This document shows positions 42,675 through 50,768 of a stretch of DNA of 64,000 bases, one piece after another. The number at the start of each line of letters is the position of its first letter. Position 1 is the stretch's first letter. Made by a program: the position numbers and the translations under genes. This DNA is from Novosphingobium beihaiense (lineage in GTDB: Bacteria; Pseudomonadota; Alphaproteobacteria; Sphingomonadales; Sphingomonadaceae): contig NZ_JALHLG010000011.1 in assembly GCF_022832375.1 (NCBI RefSeq), forward strand, positions 124,001-188,000, read 5' to 3'. Below the pieces are notes generated by a model. That model was not told where the DNA came from and did no database searches. It saw nothing but the letters and a program-made list of their open reading frames with translations.

Positions 42675-45095
42675 TCAGTTCGGGCAGACGGCGCCGGCCG
42701 GATCGGTGGCGAGCTGCATGTCCGAGATCGTGATCGTGAACGGCGCATCCGCGCTCAGCTTGAACGGGTGGCTGATGCCGCCAAGGTACGTGCCGTGCGA
42801 GGAGAAGCACTTGAGCGGAATGCGCAGCTTGTGCCAGGTGCCGGGCGTGCCCAGCGCCGCGTCGATCCGCACCGGCCCCGAACCCAGCGCCAGCGTGACC
42901 GGGCCCTTGGCCGCCTTGTCGAGGCGGTAGGTCACTTCCACGTTCATTTCCGCGTTGGCTTCGCGTTCGAGCGAGAGATTGGGCCCCAGAATGGAGGCCT
43001 CGCCCGCGCCGGTGAAGGCGAGCTGGATCGCGCCTTCCTGACGGTCCGCGCTGTCGACGAGATGGCGCTGCACGGCCGCGCCGGTTTCCAGCTTGAACGG
43101 CTTGGCGACAATGCCCTTGGCAATGAACACGCTGGAATTGGTGTCGCTGGCATCGATCCCGGCCACTTCGCTGAGCGGGCCGACATGGCCGCCCTTGGCA
43201 TAAGTCAGGCCGTAGCCGAGCGGGAACAGCGGATCGTACCCCGCCATGCCCTTGTTAAGCCGGAACTGGGCCGCCGTTTTCGGCCAGCTGAAGGACAAGG
43301 TGCCGTGGAAATCGGTCTTGCCGCCCACCAGCACGTCGGCCACGCCTTCGCCTTCCGAACCTGGGAACCATGCCGCCACGAACGCGTCCGACTGGTTGAG
43401 CTCCGGATTGACCCATAGCGGGCGGCCCGAGAGGAACACCGAAACCGTGGGGATGCCAGCGGCCTTGAGCTTCTTGAGCAGGGCCAGCGCTTTCTTGTCG
43501 CCGGGCTGGAATTCCAGCGTGCGCACATCGCCGCGCAGCTCGGCATAGGGCTGCTCGCCAAAGACGACGACGGCGACGTCCGGCTTTTGGGTGAAGCTGC
43601 CGCCGGTGGAGAGAATGGCCTTGCCGCCGCCCGCTTTCAGGGCCTCGGCAATGCCGGCGTAGATCGAGGTCGCGCCCGGGAAATCGGCATTGGTATTGCC
43701 GTCACCCTGCCACGAAAGCGTCCAGCCGCCGGACTGGCGGCCGATGTCGTCCGCCGCATCGCCCGCGACGAGCACGGTGGCGCTGGTCTTGATCGGCAGC
43801 ACGCCTTCGTTCTTGAGCAGCACGAGGCTTTCGCGCACGGCCTGACGGGCAATCGCGCGGTGGGCGGGCGAGCCCATTTCCTGCGGCTTGTTCTCATAGG
43901 GCCGGGCCGGATTGAACAGGCCCAGCTTCATCTTCACGCGCAGGATGCGGCGCACGGCATCGTCGATGCGCGCCATCGGGATCTTGCCCGACTGTGCGGC
44001 GGCGAGCGTCGATTCGAACAGGCCCTTCCAGCTGTCGGGCGCCATCGCCATGTCGAGCCCGGCATTGAAGGTGGCGGGGCAATCGGTGTTGGTGCAGCCC
44101 GGGATCTGGCCGTGGCCGTTCCAGTCTCCGACCACGAAGCCGTCAAAGCCCATGCGGCCCTTGAGGACATCGGTCAGCAGTGCCTTGTTGCCGTGCATCT
44201 TGGTGCCGTTCCAGCTGGAGAACGAGGCCATGACGGTCATCGTTCCGGCATCGACCGCCTTGGGATATCCGGCGTCGTGGATGCGGATCAGCGTTTCCTC
44301 GTCGACTTGCGTATCGCCCTGATCGATGCCGCCGGTGGTGCCGCCGTCACCCAGGAAGTGCTTCACGCTCGCGGCGACGCGGCCTGCCTGCACCGTGGTC
44401 TGCGTGCCGGGCTTGCCCTGCAGGCCTTCGACCATCGGGCCTGCGTAAGCGGCGACTATGGCGGGGTCTTCCGAATAGCCTTCGTAGGCGCGGCCCCAGC
44501 GTTCGTCCTGCGGCACGGCGAGCGTGGGGCCGAAGGCCCAGTCGATGCCCGAGGCGGCGGTTTCGGCGGCGGTCGCCGCGCCGATCTTCCGCATCAGCGC
44601 GGGATCGTGCATCGCGCCAAGGCCGATGTTGTGCGGGAACAGCGTGGCGCCCACGACATTGCTGTTGCCGTGCACGGCATCGATGCCGAACATGATCGGG
44701 ATCGGCTCATGCCCGTCGCGCTTTTCCATGGCGACGGCATTGAACGCGCGGGCCGTGGCGACCCAGGCCGAGGCGGGCGAGCGGTCCGGCGCGTCGATCG
44801 GCGGCGAGTTGCCGCCCGCCAGGATCGAGCCGAGCGGATATTTCTCAAGATCTTCGGGCTTGATCGAGGCGGTATCGGCCTGAATCATCTGGCCGACTTT
44901 TTCGCGCAGGCTCATGCGCGCCATGATCGCGGTGATCCGTGCCTCGGTCTTCGCATCGACCAGCCCCGGGCTCTTGGCGGCGGGCCAGAGTTCGGGGTGC
45001 ACCGGAGTAGGCTCGGGCGCCGGGGCCTGGGCCAGAGCCACAGACGCACAGGAAACCAGAGCGGCAGCTTGCAGTACGCGGTGAAAACGCCTCAT
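42675..45095 (-). CDS. GH3 beta-glucosidase/beta-xylosidase, exported (ExoP-like)
   Basis: An 806-residue glycosidase. ATG 45095 (MRRFHRVLQAAALVS...) is preferred over ATG 45110 because GAGG lies five bases before it and the signal peptide begins cleanly there. The N-terminal TIM barrel holds IPIMFGIDAVHGNSNV, VAASVKHFLGDGGTTGGIDQGD and the nucleophile Asp in GFVVGDWNGHGQIPGC (about residue 310); the second domain and a fibronectin-like part follow, then a C-terminal carbohydrate-binding-like domain of about 140 residues (ending DPAGAVCPN). The layout matches 1,4-beta-glucan glucohydrolases such as ExoP, so it could trim glucose from xyloglucan or xylose from xylan. Divergent from the LacI gene across a LacI site. 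Confidence 0.88.
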   Translation of the reverse strand: MRRFHRVLQAAALVSCASVALAQAPAPEPTPVHPELWPAAKSPGLVDAKTEARITAIMARMSLREKVGQMIQADTASIKPEDLEKYPLGSILAGGNSPPIDAPDRSPASAWVATARAFNAVAMEKRDGHEPIPIMFGIDAVHGNSNVVGATLFPHNIGLGAMHDPALMRKIGAATAAETAASGIDWAFGPTLAVPQDERWGRAYEGYSEDPAIVAAYAGPMVEGLQGKPGTQTTVQAGRVAASVKHFLGDGGTTGGIDQGDTQVDEETLIRIHDAGYPKAVDAGTMTVMASFSSWNGTKMHGNKALLTDVLKGRMGFDGFVVGDWNGHGQIPGCTNTDCPATFNAGLDMAMAPDSWKGLFESTLAAAQSGKIPMARIDDAVRRILRVKMKLGLFNPARPYENKPQEMGSPAHRAIARQAVRESLVLLKNEGVLPIKTSATVLVAGDAADDIGRQSGGWTLSWQGDGNTNADFPGATSIYAGIAEALKAGGGKAILSTGGSFTQKPDVAVVVFGEQPYAELRGDVRTLEFQPGDKKALALLKKLKAAGIPTVSVFLSGRPLWVNPELNQSDAFVAAWFPGSEGEGVADVLVGGKTDFHGTLSFSWPKTAAQFRLNKGMAGYDPLFPLGYGLTYAKGGHVGPLSEVAGIDASDTNSSVFIAKGIVAKPFKLETGAAVQRHLVDSADRQEGAIQLAFTGAGEASILGPNLSLEREANAEMNVEVTYRLDKAAKGPVTLALGSGPVRIDAALGTPGTWHKLRIPLKCFSSHGTYLGGISHPFKLSADAPFTITISDMQLATDPAGAVCPN

Positions 45096-45143
45096 CACAT
45101 CCTCATTCATTCCCAGGTTCCCGATTTCCTACGGCATCAAAAA

Positions 45144-45157
45144 TGATTGCGCTACCA
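45144..45157. promoter_or_regulatory. LacI-type operator (TGATTGCGCTACCA) between GH3 and lacI-type genes
   Basis: Reverse complement TGGTAGCGCAATCA fits the five-site consensus. It lies 49 bases before the GH3 start and 67 before the regulator start, consistent with autoregulation. Confidence 0.75.
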
Positions 45158-45223
45158 TAAATCGTGCAGCCGATCGTGACGGCAGGCATTTTGCCTTTGC
45201 GCAACTCCTGCTAATGTCGCCCC

Positions 45224-46312
45224 ATGTCCGATAGAGAGCGTAAACGCCGTTCCTCCAAATCCCGCCAGACAGGCGCTCCGACGATAGCCGATGTCGCGGC
45301 GCGGGCGGGCGTGTCGATGATGACGGTATCGCGCGTCATCAATTCCGAACCCAAAGTCCGCCAGTCCACCCGCGATGCGGTGAACGCGGCCATCGCCGAA
45401 CTCAACTATGCGCCGAACCGGGCTGCGCGCAGTCTCGCTGGGGCGGCGCAGATCCGCATCGGCCTGCTCTATTCCAACCCGTCCGAAGCGTTCCTCAGCG
45501 CCTTTATCGTCGGCAGTCTGGAAGAAGCCGGGCGCTCGGACGCGCAGATCATCGTGCAGAAAGTGGAAGACGGCGCCGATCTGGCGCAGGCCACCGAACG
45601 GATGATCGCGGGCGGGATCGACGGCATCATCCTGCCGCCGCCGCTGAACGAGGAAAGCGCGGTTCTGGAAGTGCTGGAACGGGCCGCTATCCCGACTGTC
45701 GCGGTATCCACGGCGCGGCCGCGCGAAGGCGTGGCGGCGATCATGATCGACGATCGCAGCGCCGCGCGGGAACTGACCGCGCACCTGATCGGCCTGGGCC
45801 ATCAACGGGTCGGTTTCATTGCCGGGCATCCTGACCTTTCCGCCAGTGGCGAGCGCCTTGAGGGCTACCGGGAAGCTCTTGCCGAAGCGGGTATTCCTTA
45901 CGACGAATCGCTCGTCGCGCAAGGGTACTTCACCTACCGTTCGGGGCTGGACGCGGCCGAAGTGCTGCTTTCGCTGGACAATCCGCCCTCTGCGATTTTC
46001 GCGAGCAACGATGACATGGCCGCCGCGACCGTTGCCATCGCGCATCGGCGCGGGCTCGACGTGCCGGGAGACCTCACCGTTTGCGGTTTCGACGATGTGG
46101 CGCTCGCCACGACGATCTGGCCGGAACTCACCACGATCCAGCAGCCGATCGCCCAGATGAGCCGCCGCGCGGTGGAACTGCTCGTCTCCCTGTTGCGCAA
46201 CAAAAAGCAGGGAGAGATCAGCACGCACCGGATCGTGGTCGATCACAAGCTGGTGCGCCGCCAGTCCGACGCCGCCCCGCGCCGCCGCCCGGTGCTGCGC
46301 GTGCCGGGTTGA
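45224..46312 (+). CDS. LacI family regulator of the xylan/xylose/xyloglucan genes
   Basis: A 362-residue repressor-type protein. The basic N-terminus is followed by the helix-turn-helix at about 19-45 (TIADVAARAGVSMMTVSRVI), the hinge helix (LNYAPNRAARSLAG) and a periplasmic-binding-protein-like sensor domain: IRIGLLYSNPSEAFLSAFI, IDGIILPPPLNEES, IMIDDRSAARELTAHLIGLGH and SAIFASNDDMAAATVAIAHR. The product's site in the genome and the five matching operators suggest it controls every promoter of this half of the window. Its role would match XylR of Xanthomonas, whose xyl-box, as I recall, is TGGTAGCGCTAACA. The inducer is probably xylose or a xylo-oligosaccharide. Confidence 0.9.
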   Translation: MSDRERKRRSSKSRQTGAPTIADVAARAGVSMMTVSRVINSEPKVRQSTRDAVNAAIAELNYAPNRAARSLAGAAQIRIGLLYSNPSEAFLSAFIVGSLEEAGRSDAQIIVQKVEDGADLAQATERMIAGGIDGIILPPPLNEESAVLEVLERAAIPTVAVSTARPREGVAAIMIDDRSAARELTAHLIGLGHQRVGFIAGHPDLSASGERLEGYREALAEAGIPYDESLVAQGYFTYRSGLDAAEVLLSLDNPPSAIFASNDDMAAATVAIAHRRGLDVPGDLTVCGFDDVALATTIWPELTTIQQPIAQMSRRAVELLVSLLRNKKQGEISTHRIVVDHKLVRRQSDAAPRRRPVLRVPG

Positions 46313-46360
46313 GGACGGGACGGCTGACTTGGATCAGCACGCCTGAAACCTGAACAAACT

Positions 46361-46428
46361 CCGCTCACCCTGAGCTTGTCGAAGGGTGTTGGCTCCCGGC
46401 GTCCTTCGACAAGCTCAGGACGAGCGGA
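46361..46428. repeat. Dispersed palindromic repeat, imperfect copy
   Basis: Arms CCGCTCACCCTGAGCTTGTC and its approximate complement, with a shorter centre than at 25561. The 476-base interval 46313-46788 has no gene and is filled by this element and the next two. Confidence 0.85.
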
Positions 46429-46476
46429 CGTGGTGCAGGTTTCTCTGGAACGTGATCACCTTTGAAGGAAACCCTC

Positions 46477-46559
46477 GTCATTGCGAGCGAAGCGAAGCAA
46501 TCCAGAGCGCAGTGCCACTGCGCTCTGGATTGCCGCGGCCCTGCGGGCCTCGCAATGAC
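46477..46559. repeat. GTCATTGCGAG-type intergenic repeat, near-palindromic
   Basis: Begins GTCATTGCGAGCGAAGCGA and ends GGGCCTCGCAATGAC, so the ends are inverted. Inside, CCAGAGCGCAGTG and CACTGCGCTCTGG form a 13-bp perfect hairpin. Related to 31250-31337. Confidence 0.75.
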
Positions 46560-46583
46560 GATTCAACGTAAAACGATCACGCT

Positions 46584-46792
46584 CTAGTGTGGTGGAACTG
46601 AAGTTCGCGTCACTATTTTCCGTCATCCCCGCGCAGGCGGGGATCCCGCTTTTTGCAGCATAGCGTAAAAAGGTAGCGTCGCCCCCGCCTGCCCAAAGGG
46701 CAGTTTATCCTGAGCGGCCGGCCTGTCGGCCAGCCGAAGGGCGGGGGCGACGAATTATGACACGAACTTCGTTTTCACCAGACAGCACCTAG
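46584..46792. mobile_element. Candidate MITE with imperfect terminal inverted repeats and CTAG flanks
   Basis: A 209-base segment with CTAG at both ends (46584-46587 and 46789-46792). The left end (GTGGAACTGAAGTTCGCGTC) and the right end read on the other strand (GTGAAAACGAAGTTCGTGTC) match at 16 of 20 bases. It carries no coding frame; inside are a CCCCGC/GCGGGG hairpin at 46627-46642 and a 12-bp stem (GTCGCCCCCGCC near 46678 with GGCGGGGGCGAC near 46740). Insertion placed its right end at the stop codon of the mutarotase gene. Confidence 0.45.
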
Positions 46793-47622
46793 ACGTTGCG
46801 GATGCGCATGGCGATGCTGGCCATCTCGCCGGGTGATAGCGGGGCAGGCGGCATTCTGTTGACGGCATCGGGCATCGTGCTTTGCGGCTCGGCGCAGAAG
46901 AAATCCTCGCCCGGCGGCACGTATAGGTGCAGGAAGGGCGCGGCATCGCCTTCCAGCAGCACGTCGCCATCGGTGCGGCTGATCCGCAGGGCGCCGCCCC
47001 ATCCGGCATAGCAATGATCGACGAGATCGGGGCGTTCGAGCCCGGCGCCCCGGCTCCAGTCTCCCAGCGCATCGGCAGGAGCCGTTTGCGTGGGCAGCAT
47101 ATCCGCATCGGCCAGCCACACGGCCTCGGCCTCGAAGGCGATGGCGGTAACGGCGCTGCGGGCAAACCACGGATGAAAGCCGAGGCCCACGGGCATGGCG
47201 CGGCTGCCGGTATTGTGCAGTTCCAGCCGGGCTTCGAGGCCGTCCGGAGAGAGGCTCAGCGCTTGCCGCAGGGTGAAAGGCCAGTCCCAGCCGGTCCCGG
47301 CCTTGTGATGATGCACTTGCGTGACGCTGTGCGCATCGTCGGCTTCGATGTCCCATGCGCCCAGCCAGGCAGTGCCGTGCAGCGGATGGGCCTGCCCTTC
47401 GTGGTTGGGCGCCAGCGTATAAGCCGTGCCGTCCCATGCGAAGCGGCCATGGGCGATGCGGTTCACGTAAGGGGCGAGCGGGAAACAGGCGCTCTCGAAC
47501 GGTTCGGTGCTGCCTTCCGGCATGGGGCGCAGAATATCGCGCCCCTGCCGGGTCAGCGCCCGGATCATCCCGCCGCGATGCGGATCGAGATCGAGCTGCC
47601 AGTCTCCCGCCGCGATCCTCAC
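46789..47622 (-). CDS. Aldose 1-epimerase-like protein, cytoplasmic
   Basis: A 277-residue galactose-mutarotase-like protein. It starts with GTG 47622, overlapping the MFS stop as GTGA, with GGAGGA upstream. It begins MRIAAGDWQLDLDPHRGGMI without a signal peptide. Family motifs: CFPLAPYVNRIAHGRFAWDG (substrate Arg), HPLHGTAWLG (His), GLGFHPWF (catalytic His) and the C-terminal FFCAEPQSTMPDAVN (base Glu). It should prepare the right anomer of xylose for XylB. The TAG stop at 46789-46791 lies within the CTAG flank of the possible MITE, so the original 3' end may have been altered. Confidence 0.83.
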   Translation of the reverse strand: MRIAAGDWQLDLDPHRGGMIRALTRQGRDILRPMPEGSTEPFESACFPLAPYVNRIAHGRFAWDGTAYTLAPNHEGQAHPLHGTAWLGAWDIEADDAHSVTQVHHHKAGTGWDWPFTLRQALSLSPDGLEARLELHNTGSRAMPVGLGFHPWFARSAVTAIAFEAEAVWLADADMLPTQTAPADALGDWSRGAGLERPDLVDHCYAGWGGALRISRTDGDVLLEGDAAPFLHLYVPPGEDFFCAEPQSTMPDAVNRMPPAPLSPGEMASIAMRIRNV

Positions 47623-49022
47623 CCTTCCATGTCCTCCAGCTCGCGTCCGCGCGTTTCCGTGACGGTCGCGCGCACGAAGAAGAACGAGACTGCGGCTGCC
47701 GTGGCATAGAGCACATAGGTGATCGCGAGGCCCGGCTTCTCGGCCATGCTGGGGAAGCTGACCGAGATCGCGGCATTGGCGATCCACTGCGCGAAGCCTG
47801 CCACGGCGAGCGCCGAACCGCGGATCTGGTTGGGGAACATCTCACCGAGCATGACCCACATGACCGGGCCCCAGCTCAGGTTGAAGAACACCACGTACAC
47901 GTTGGCGGAAATCAGAGCGATGAGGCCGGAGTGGCCCGGCAGTACCAGCCCGCCGTCGGTGCCGGTGACGGCGGTCGAGAAAGCCCAGGCGACCAGCGCC
48001 AGCGCCACGGCCATGCCCGCCGATCCGATCAGCAGCAGCGGCTTGCGGCCGATCCGGTCGATCAGCGCGATGGCGGTAAGGCAGGCGCCGATGGACAGCG
48101 CGCCCGAGAGGATGTTGGTCTGCAGCGCATAGTCTTCGGTGAAGCCCACTGCCTGCCACAGCGTCGCGCCGTAGTAGAACACCACGTTGATGCCCACGAG
48201 CTGCTGGAACACGGCAATGCCGATGCCCACCCACAGGATCGGGCGGATCTTGCCGGTCTTCTTGTCGACAAGGTCGGACAGGCGCGGGCGGTGATGATCG
48301 GCGGCCAGCGAGGCGTTGATTTCGGATACCTTGCGATCGGCCTCGGCGGGGCCGAATAGGCGGGTCAGCACCGCGCGCGCCTCGTCATGACGGCCGCGCG
48401 CGACCAGATAGCGGGGGCTTTCGGGGATAGAGAGCAAGGCCACGAGATAGATCGCGGCGGGAATGGCCTGGAGCCAGAACATCCAGCGCCATGCCGGGAA
48501 ATCGAACCACAGCGTTGCGGTCGATCCGCCGGCCCAGCGTGCCAGCACGAAGTTGGCGAGGAAGGCGCCGGTGAGGCCGGTGATGATCATCACCTGCTGC
48601 ATGCTGGAGAGGCGGCCGCGCAGATGGGCCGGGGTCATCTCGGAAATATAGACCGGCGAAGTCACGCTCGCCGCGCCGACGCCGAGGCCGCCGATGATGC
48701 GCGCGACGATGAACACGGCCGAAGACCCGGCAGCGCCTGCCAGCAGCGCGGAGCCGAGGAACAGGATAGCCGCCAGCATCATCGTGCCGCGCCGCCCGAT
48801 CCGGTCGGACAGGCGCCCGGCGATGAAGGCGCCGATGGAAGAGCCGACGAGAATGGCGCCGACATTGACGCCGATGCCCAGACGGCCGAGATCGAAGGCG
48901 GCTTCCAGCCCGTTCTGCGTGCCGTTGATGACGCCCGAATCGTAGCCGAACATGAAGCCGCCGATCGTCGCGACAGCAACCACGAGCGCGACAAGGCGCG
49001 TGTTGATTCCGACCCTATCCAT
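47619..49022 (-). CDS. MFS sugar porter (XylE-like), probable D-xylose transporter
   Basis: A 467-residue symporter of the sugar porter family with 12 predicted helices. Signature motifs: GGFMFGYDSGVING (helix 1), GRLSDRIGRRG (loop 2-3), RIIGGLGVGAASVTSPVYISE, PESPRYLVARGR (PESPR), QQLVGINVVFYYG (helix 7 sugar-binding QQxxGxN) and the repeated DRIGRKPLL. It begins behind GGAAAGGA. Its place between the mutarotase and xylC-xylB-xylX points to D-xylose, but glucose or other hexoses cannot be excluded from sequence alone. Confidence 0.88.
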   Translation of the reverse strand: MDRVGINTRLVALVVAVATIGGFMFGYDSGVINGTQNGLEAAFDLGRLGIGVNVGAILVGSSIGAFIAGRLSDRIGRRGTMMLAAILFLGSALLAGAAGSSAVFIVARIIGGLGVGAASVTSPVYISEMTPAHLRGRLSSMQQVMIITGLTGAFLANFVLARWAGGSTATLWFDFPAWRWMFWLQAIPAAIYLVALLSIPESPRYLVARGRHDEARAVLTRLFGPAEADRKVSEINASLAADHHRPRLSDLVDKKTGKIRPILWVGIGIAVFQQLVGINVVFYYGATLWQAVGFTEDYALQTNILSGALSIGACLTAIALIDRIGRKPLLLIGSAGMAVALALVAWAFSTAVTGTDGGLVLPGHSGLIALISANVYVVFFNLSWGPVMWVMLGEMFPNQIRGSALAVAGFAQWIANAAISVSFPSMAEKPGLAITYVLYATAAAVSFFFVRATVTETRGRELEDMEG

Positions 49023-49083
49023 TAAGGAGATCCTTTCCCTTCGGCCCGGGCTTTCTTTGTCTCTTGCCTCGGGCCGGATTGCT

Positions 49084-49965
49084 TCAGGTGTTTGCGCGAC
49101 GGGCCGGTGGAGCCGGCACCTCTACGCGGAAGGTGAACAGGTCGCCCGCCAGAGGTTCGGCCGCGCGTTGCGCTTCCGTCAGACCCTGCCGTGCGGTGGT
49201 GGCGTAGGCCGTGTAGCCGTCCGCGCCGCCGAGCGCGACCTTGGTGATATTACTGACCGGGAAGCGCACTTCGTGCGTCATTGTGCCGTCCGCCGCAAAG
49301 CGCCGCGCGGCCGATCCGCCGAAGAAACCGAGCCAGACGGCGCCTTCGGCATCGCAGGTGGCGCCATCGGGATGGCCCCAGTCGGTACGGGCCTCGCCGT
49401 TGAAATCGAGGAATACTTCGCCTGCGTCCGGCGTGCCGTCCGCCGCGATTGTGTGGCGGATCACTTTGCGGCCCAGCGTGTCGACATGATAGACGCGCGT
49501 GCCGCAAGGCGAGATCGCCGGGCCATTGGTGATCGTCACCGGGGGGAGCGCCGTCTGCGTCACCACACCCTTGTCCAGCACGAAGACCACGCCGGTCTCG
49601 CTCTCTTCGAGGTTGTCCATGGTGCCGAACCAGATCCGGCCCTCACCGTCGATGGCGGCATCGTTGAGGCGGTTGTCGGGCAGATCGGGCTGCGTCGCGG
49701 CGATCCGTTCGAACGCGCCTGTTTCCGGCAGGAACCGGTGCGGCCCGCTTTGCAGCCCGGCGATCAGCCCGCCCTGCGCCGAAGGCAGCACCCAGCCGAC
49801 ATGCTCGGGCGCCTGCCAGCTTTTGAGATCGCCCGAGGCGGGATCAAAGCGGAACACGGTGTTCTGCTTGATGTCCACGAACCACAGCGCATCCTCGATC
49901 CAGACCGGGCCTTCACCCAGCGTCGCGCCCACGGAGAGAAGGTGTTCGGCCTGCATCGTGCTCAT
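49084..49965 (-). CDS. xylC: Xylonolactonase, SMP-30 family
   Basis: A 293-residue lactonase that opens D-xylonolactone to D-xylonate. The ATG at 49965 overlaps the xylB stop as ATGA. Key residues: LGEGPVWIEDALWFVDI (Glu metal ligand at about 16), DNRLNDAAIDGEGRIWFGTMD, ITNGPAISPCGTRVYHVDT (Asn) and WGHPDGATCDAEGAVWLGFF (Asp). It is about 30-35% like the arabinonolactonase at 30207 by eye. Caulobacter has the same gene order in its xylose operon, which supports the name. A 7-bp stem (CGGCCCG at 49042, CGGGCCG at 49070) lies in the gap to the transporter gene. Confidence 0.87.
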   Translation of the reverse strand: MSTMQAEHLLSVGATLGEGPVWIEDALWFVDIKQNTVFRFDPASGDLKSWQAPEHVGWVLPSAQGGLIAGLQSGPHRFLPETGAFERIAATQPDLPDNRLNDAAIDGEGRIWFGTMDNLEESETGVVFVLDKGVVTQTALPPVTITNGPAISPCGTRVYHVDTLGRKVIRHTIAADGTPDAGEVFLDFNGEARTDWGHPDGATCDAEGAVWLGFFGGSAARRFAADGTMTHEVRFPVSNITKVALGGADGYTAYATTARQGLTEAQRAAEPLAGDLFTFRVEVPAPPARRANT

Positions 49966-50768
49966 CGCCAGCCTGCGTCGATCCAGTAGTCGTGCGCGGT
50001 GCACATGCGCGCGCCGTCGGAGCTCAGGAACAGCGCCAGCGCGGCGACGTCCTGCGGCATGATGCGGCCGGACAGGCACTGCGCGGCGACGATTTCGGCC
50101 TCGCCTTCGGGGGTGTACCACTTTTCCTGCCGGGGCGTTTTCACATTGCCCGGCACGATCGTGTTGACGCGGATATTGTCGCGGCCGAGATCGCGCGCGA
50201 GGCTGCGGGTGAGCCCGGAGATCGCGGCCTTGGCGGTCTGGTAGAGCACCAGATCGGGCAGGCCGAGATGCCAGCTGATCGAACCGAAATTGAGGATGAC
50301 GCCGCCGCCCGCCTCGCGCATCGCGGGCACCGCGGCCTGCGCGGCGAAGAACTGGTGGCGCAGGTTCACGTTCATGCGCTCTTCCCAGAACGCGGGCGTC
50401 ACTTCCGCCACGGTGTGGCGGTCATCGTTGGCGGCATTGTTGAGCAGGACGTCGATCCCGCCGAGCGATTCGCCCAGTTCGCGGACCGTGCCGGTCACGG
50501 CGTCGATATCGGTGAGATCGAGATGGCGGTAGAGCGGCACATGGCGCGCGCTTTCGCCCAGACGCGCGGTCAGGGCCTCGCCCTGATCGTCCTGAATATC
50601 GACGAACGCCACTTTCGCGCCCTGCGCCACGAACGCCTCGACCAGCCCGGCACCGATGCCGGACGCGCCCCCGGTGATGATGACCTTGCGGTCCTGCAGC
50701 TCGGGATAGATGGCGCTGAGGCCGCCGGTAGAGGTCTGTTTCAACATAGTGTCCTGATCGTTCGTCAT
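49962..50768 (-). CDS. xylB: D-xylose 1-dehydrogenase (SDR family)
   Basis: NAD-dependent short-chain dehydrogenase of 268 residues that starts the Weimberg xylose route. It closely follows what I recall of the Caulobacter crescentus XylB: cofactor loop TGGASGIG (32-39), NNAANDDRH, catalytic Ser163 in NFGSISWHLGL, Tyr176 and Lys180 in LVLYQTAKAA, then NTIVPGNVKTPRQEKWYTPEG and the C-terminal DYWIDAGWR. The start ATG at 50768 and the xylX stop overlap as ATGA. The cytoplasmic product feeds XylC. Confidence 0.93.
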   Translation of the reverse strand: MTNDQDTMLKQTSTGGLSAIYPELQDRKVIITGGASGIGAGLVEAFVAQGAKVAFVDIQDDQGEALTARLGESARHVPLYRHLDLTDIDAVTGTVRELGESLGGIDVLLNNAANDDRHTVAEVTPAFWEERMNVNLRHQFFAAQAAVPAMREAGGGVILNFGSISWHLGLPDLVLYQTAKAAISGLTRSLARDLGRDNIRVNTIVPGNVKTPRQEKWYTPEGEAEIVAAQCLSGRIMPQDVAALALFLSSDGARMCTAHDYWIDAGWR

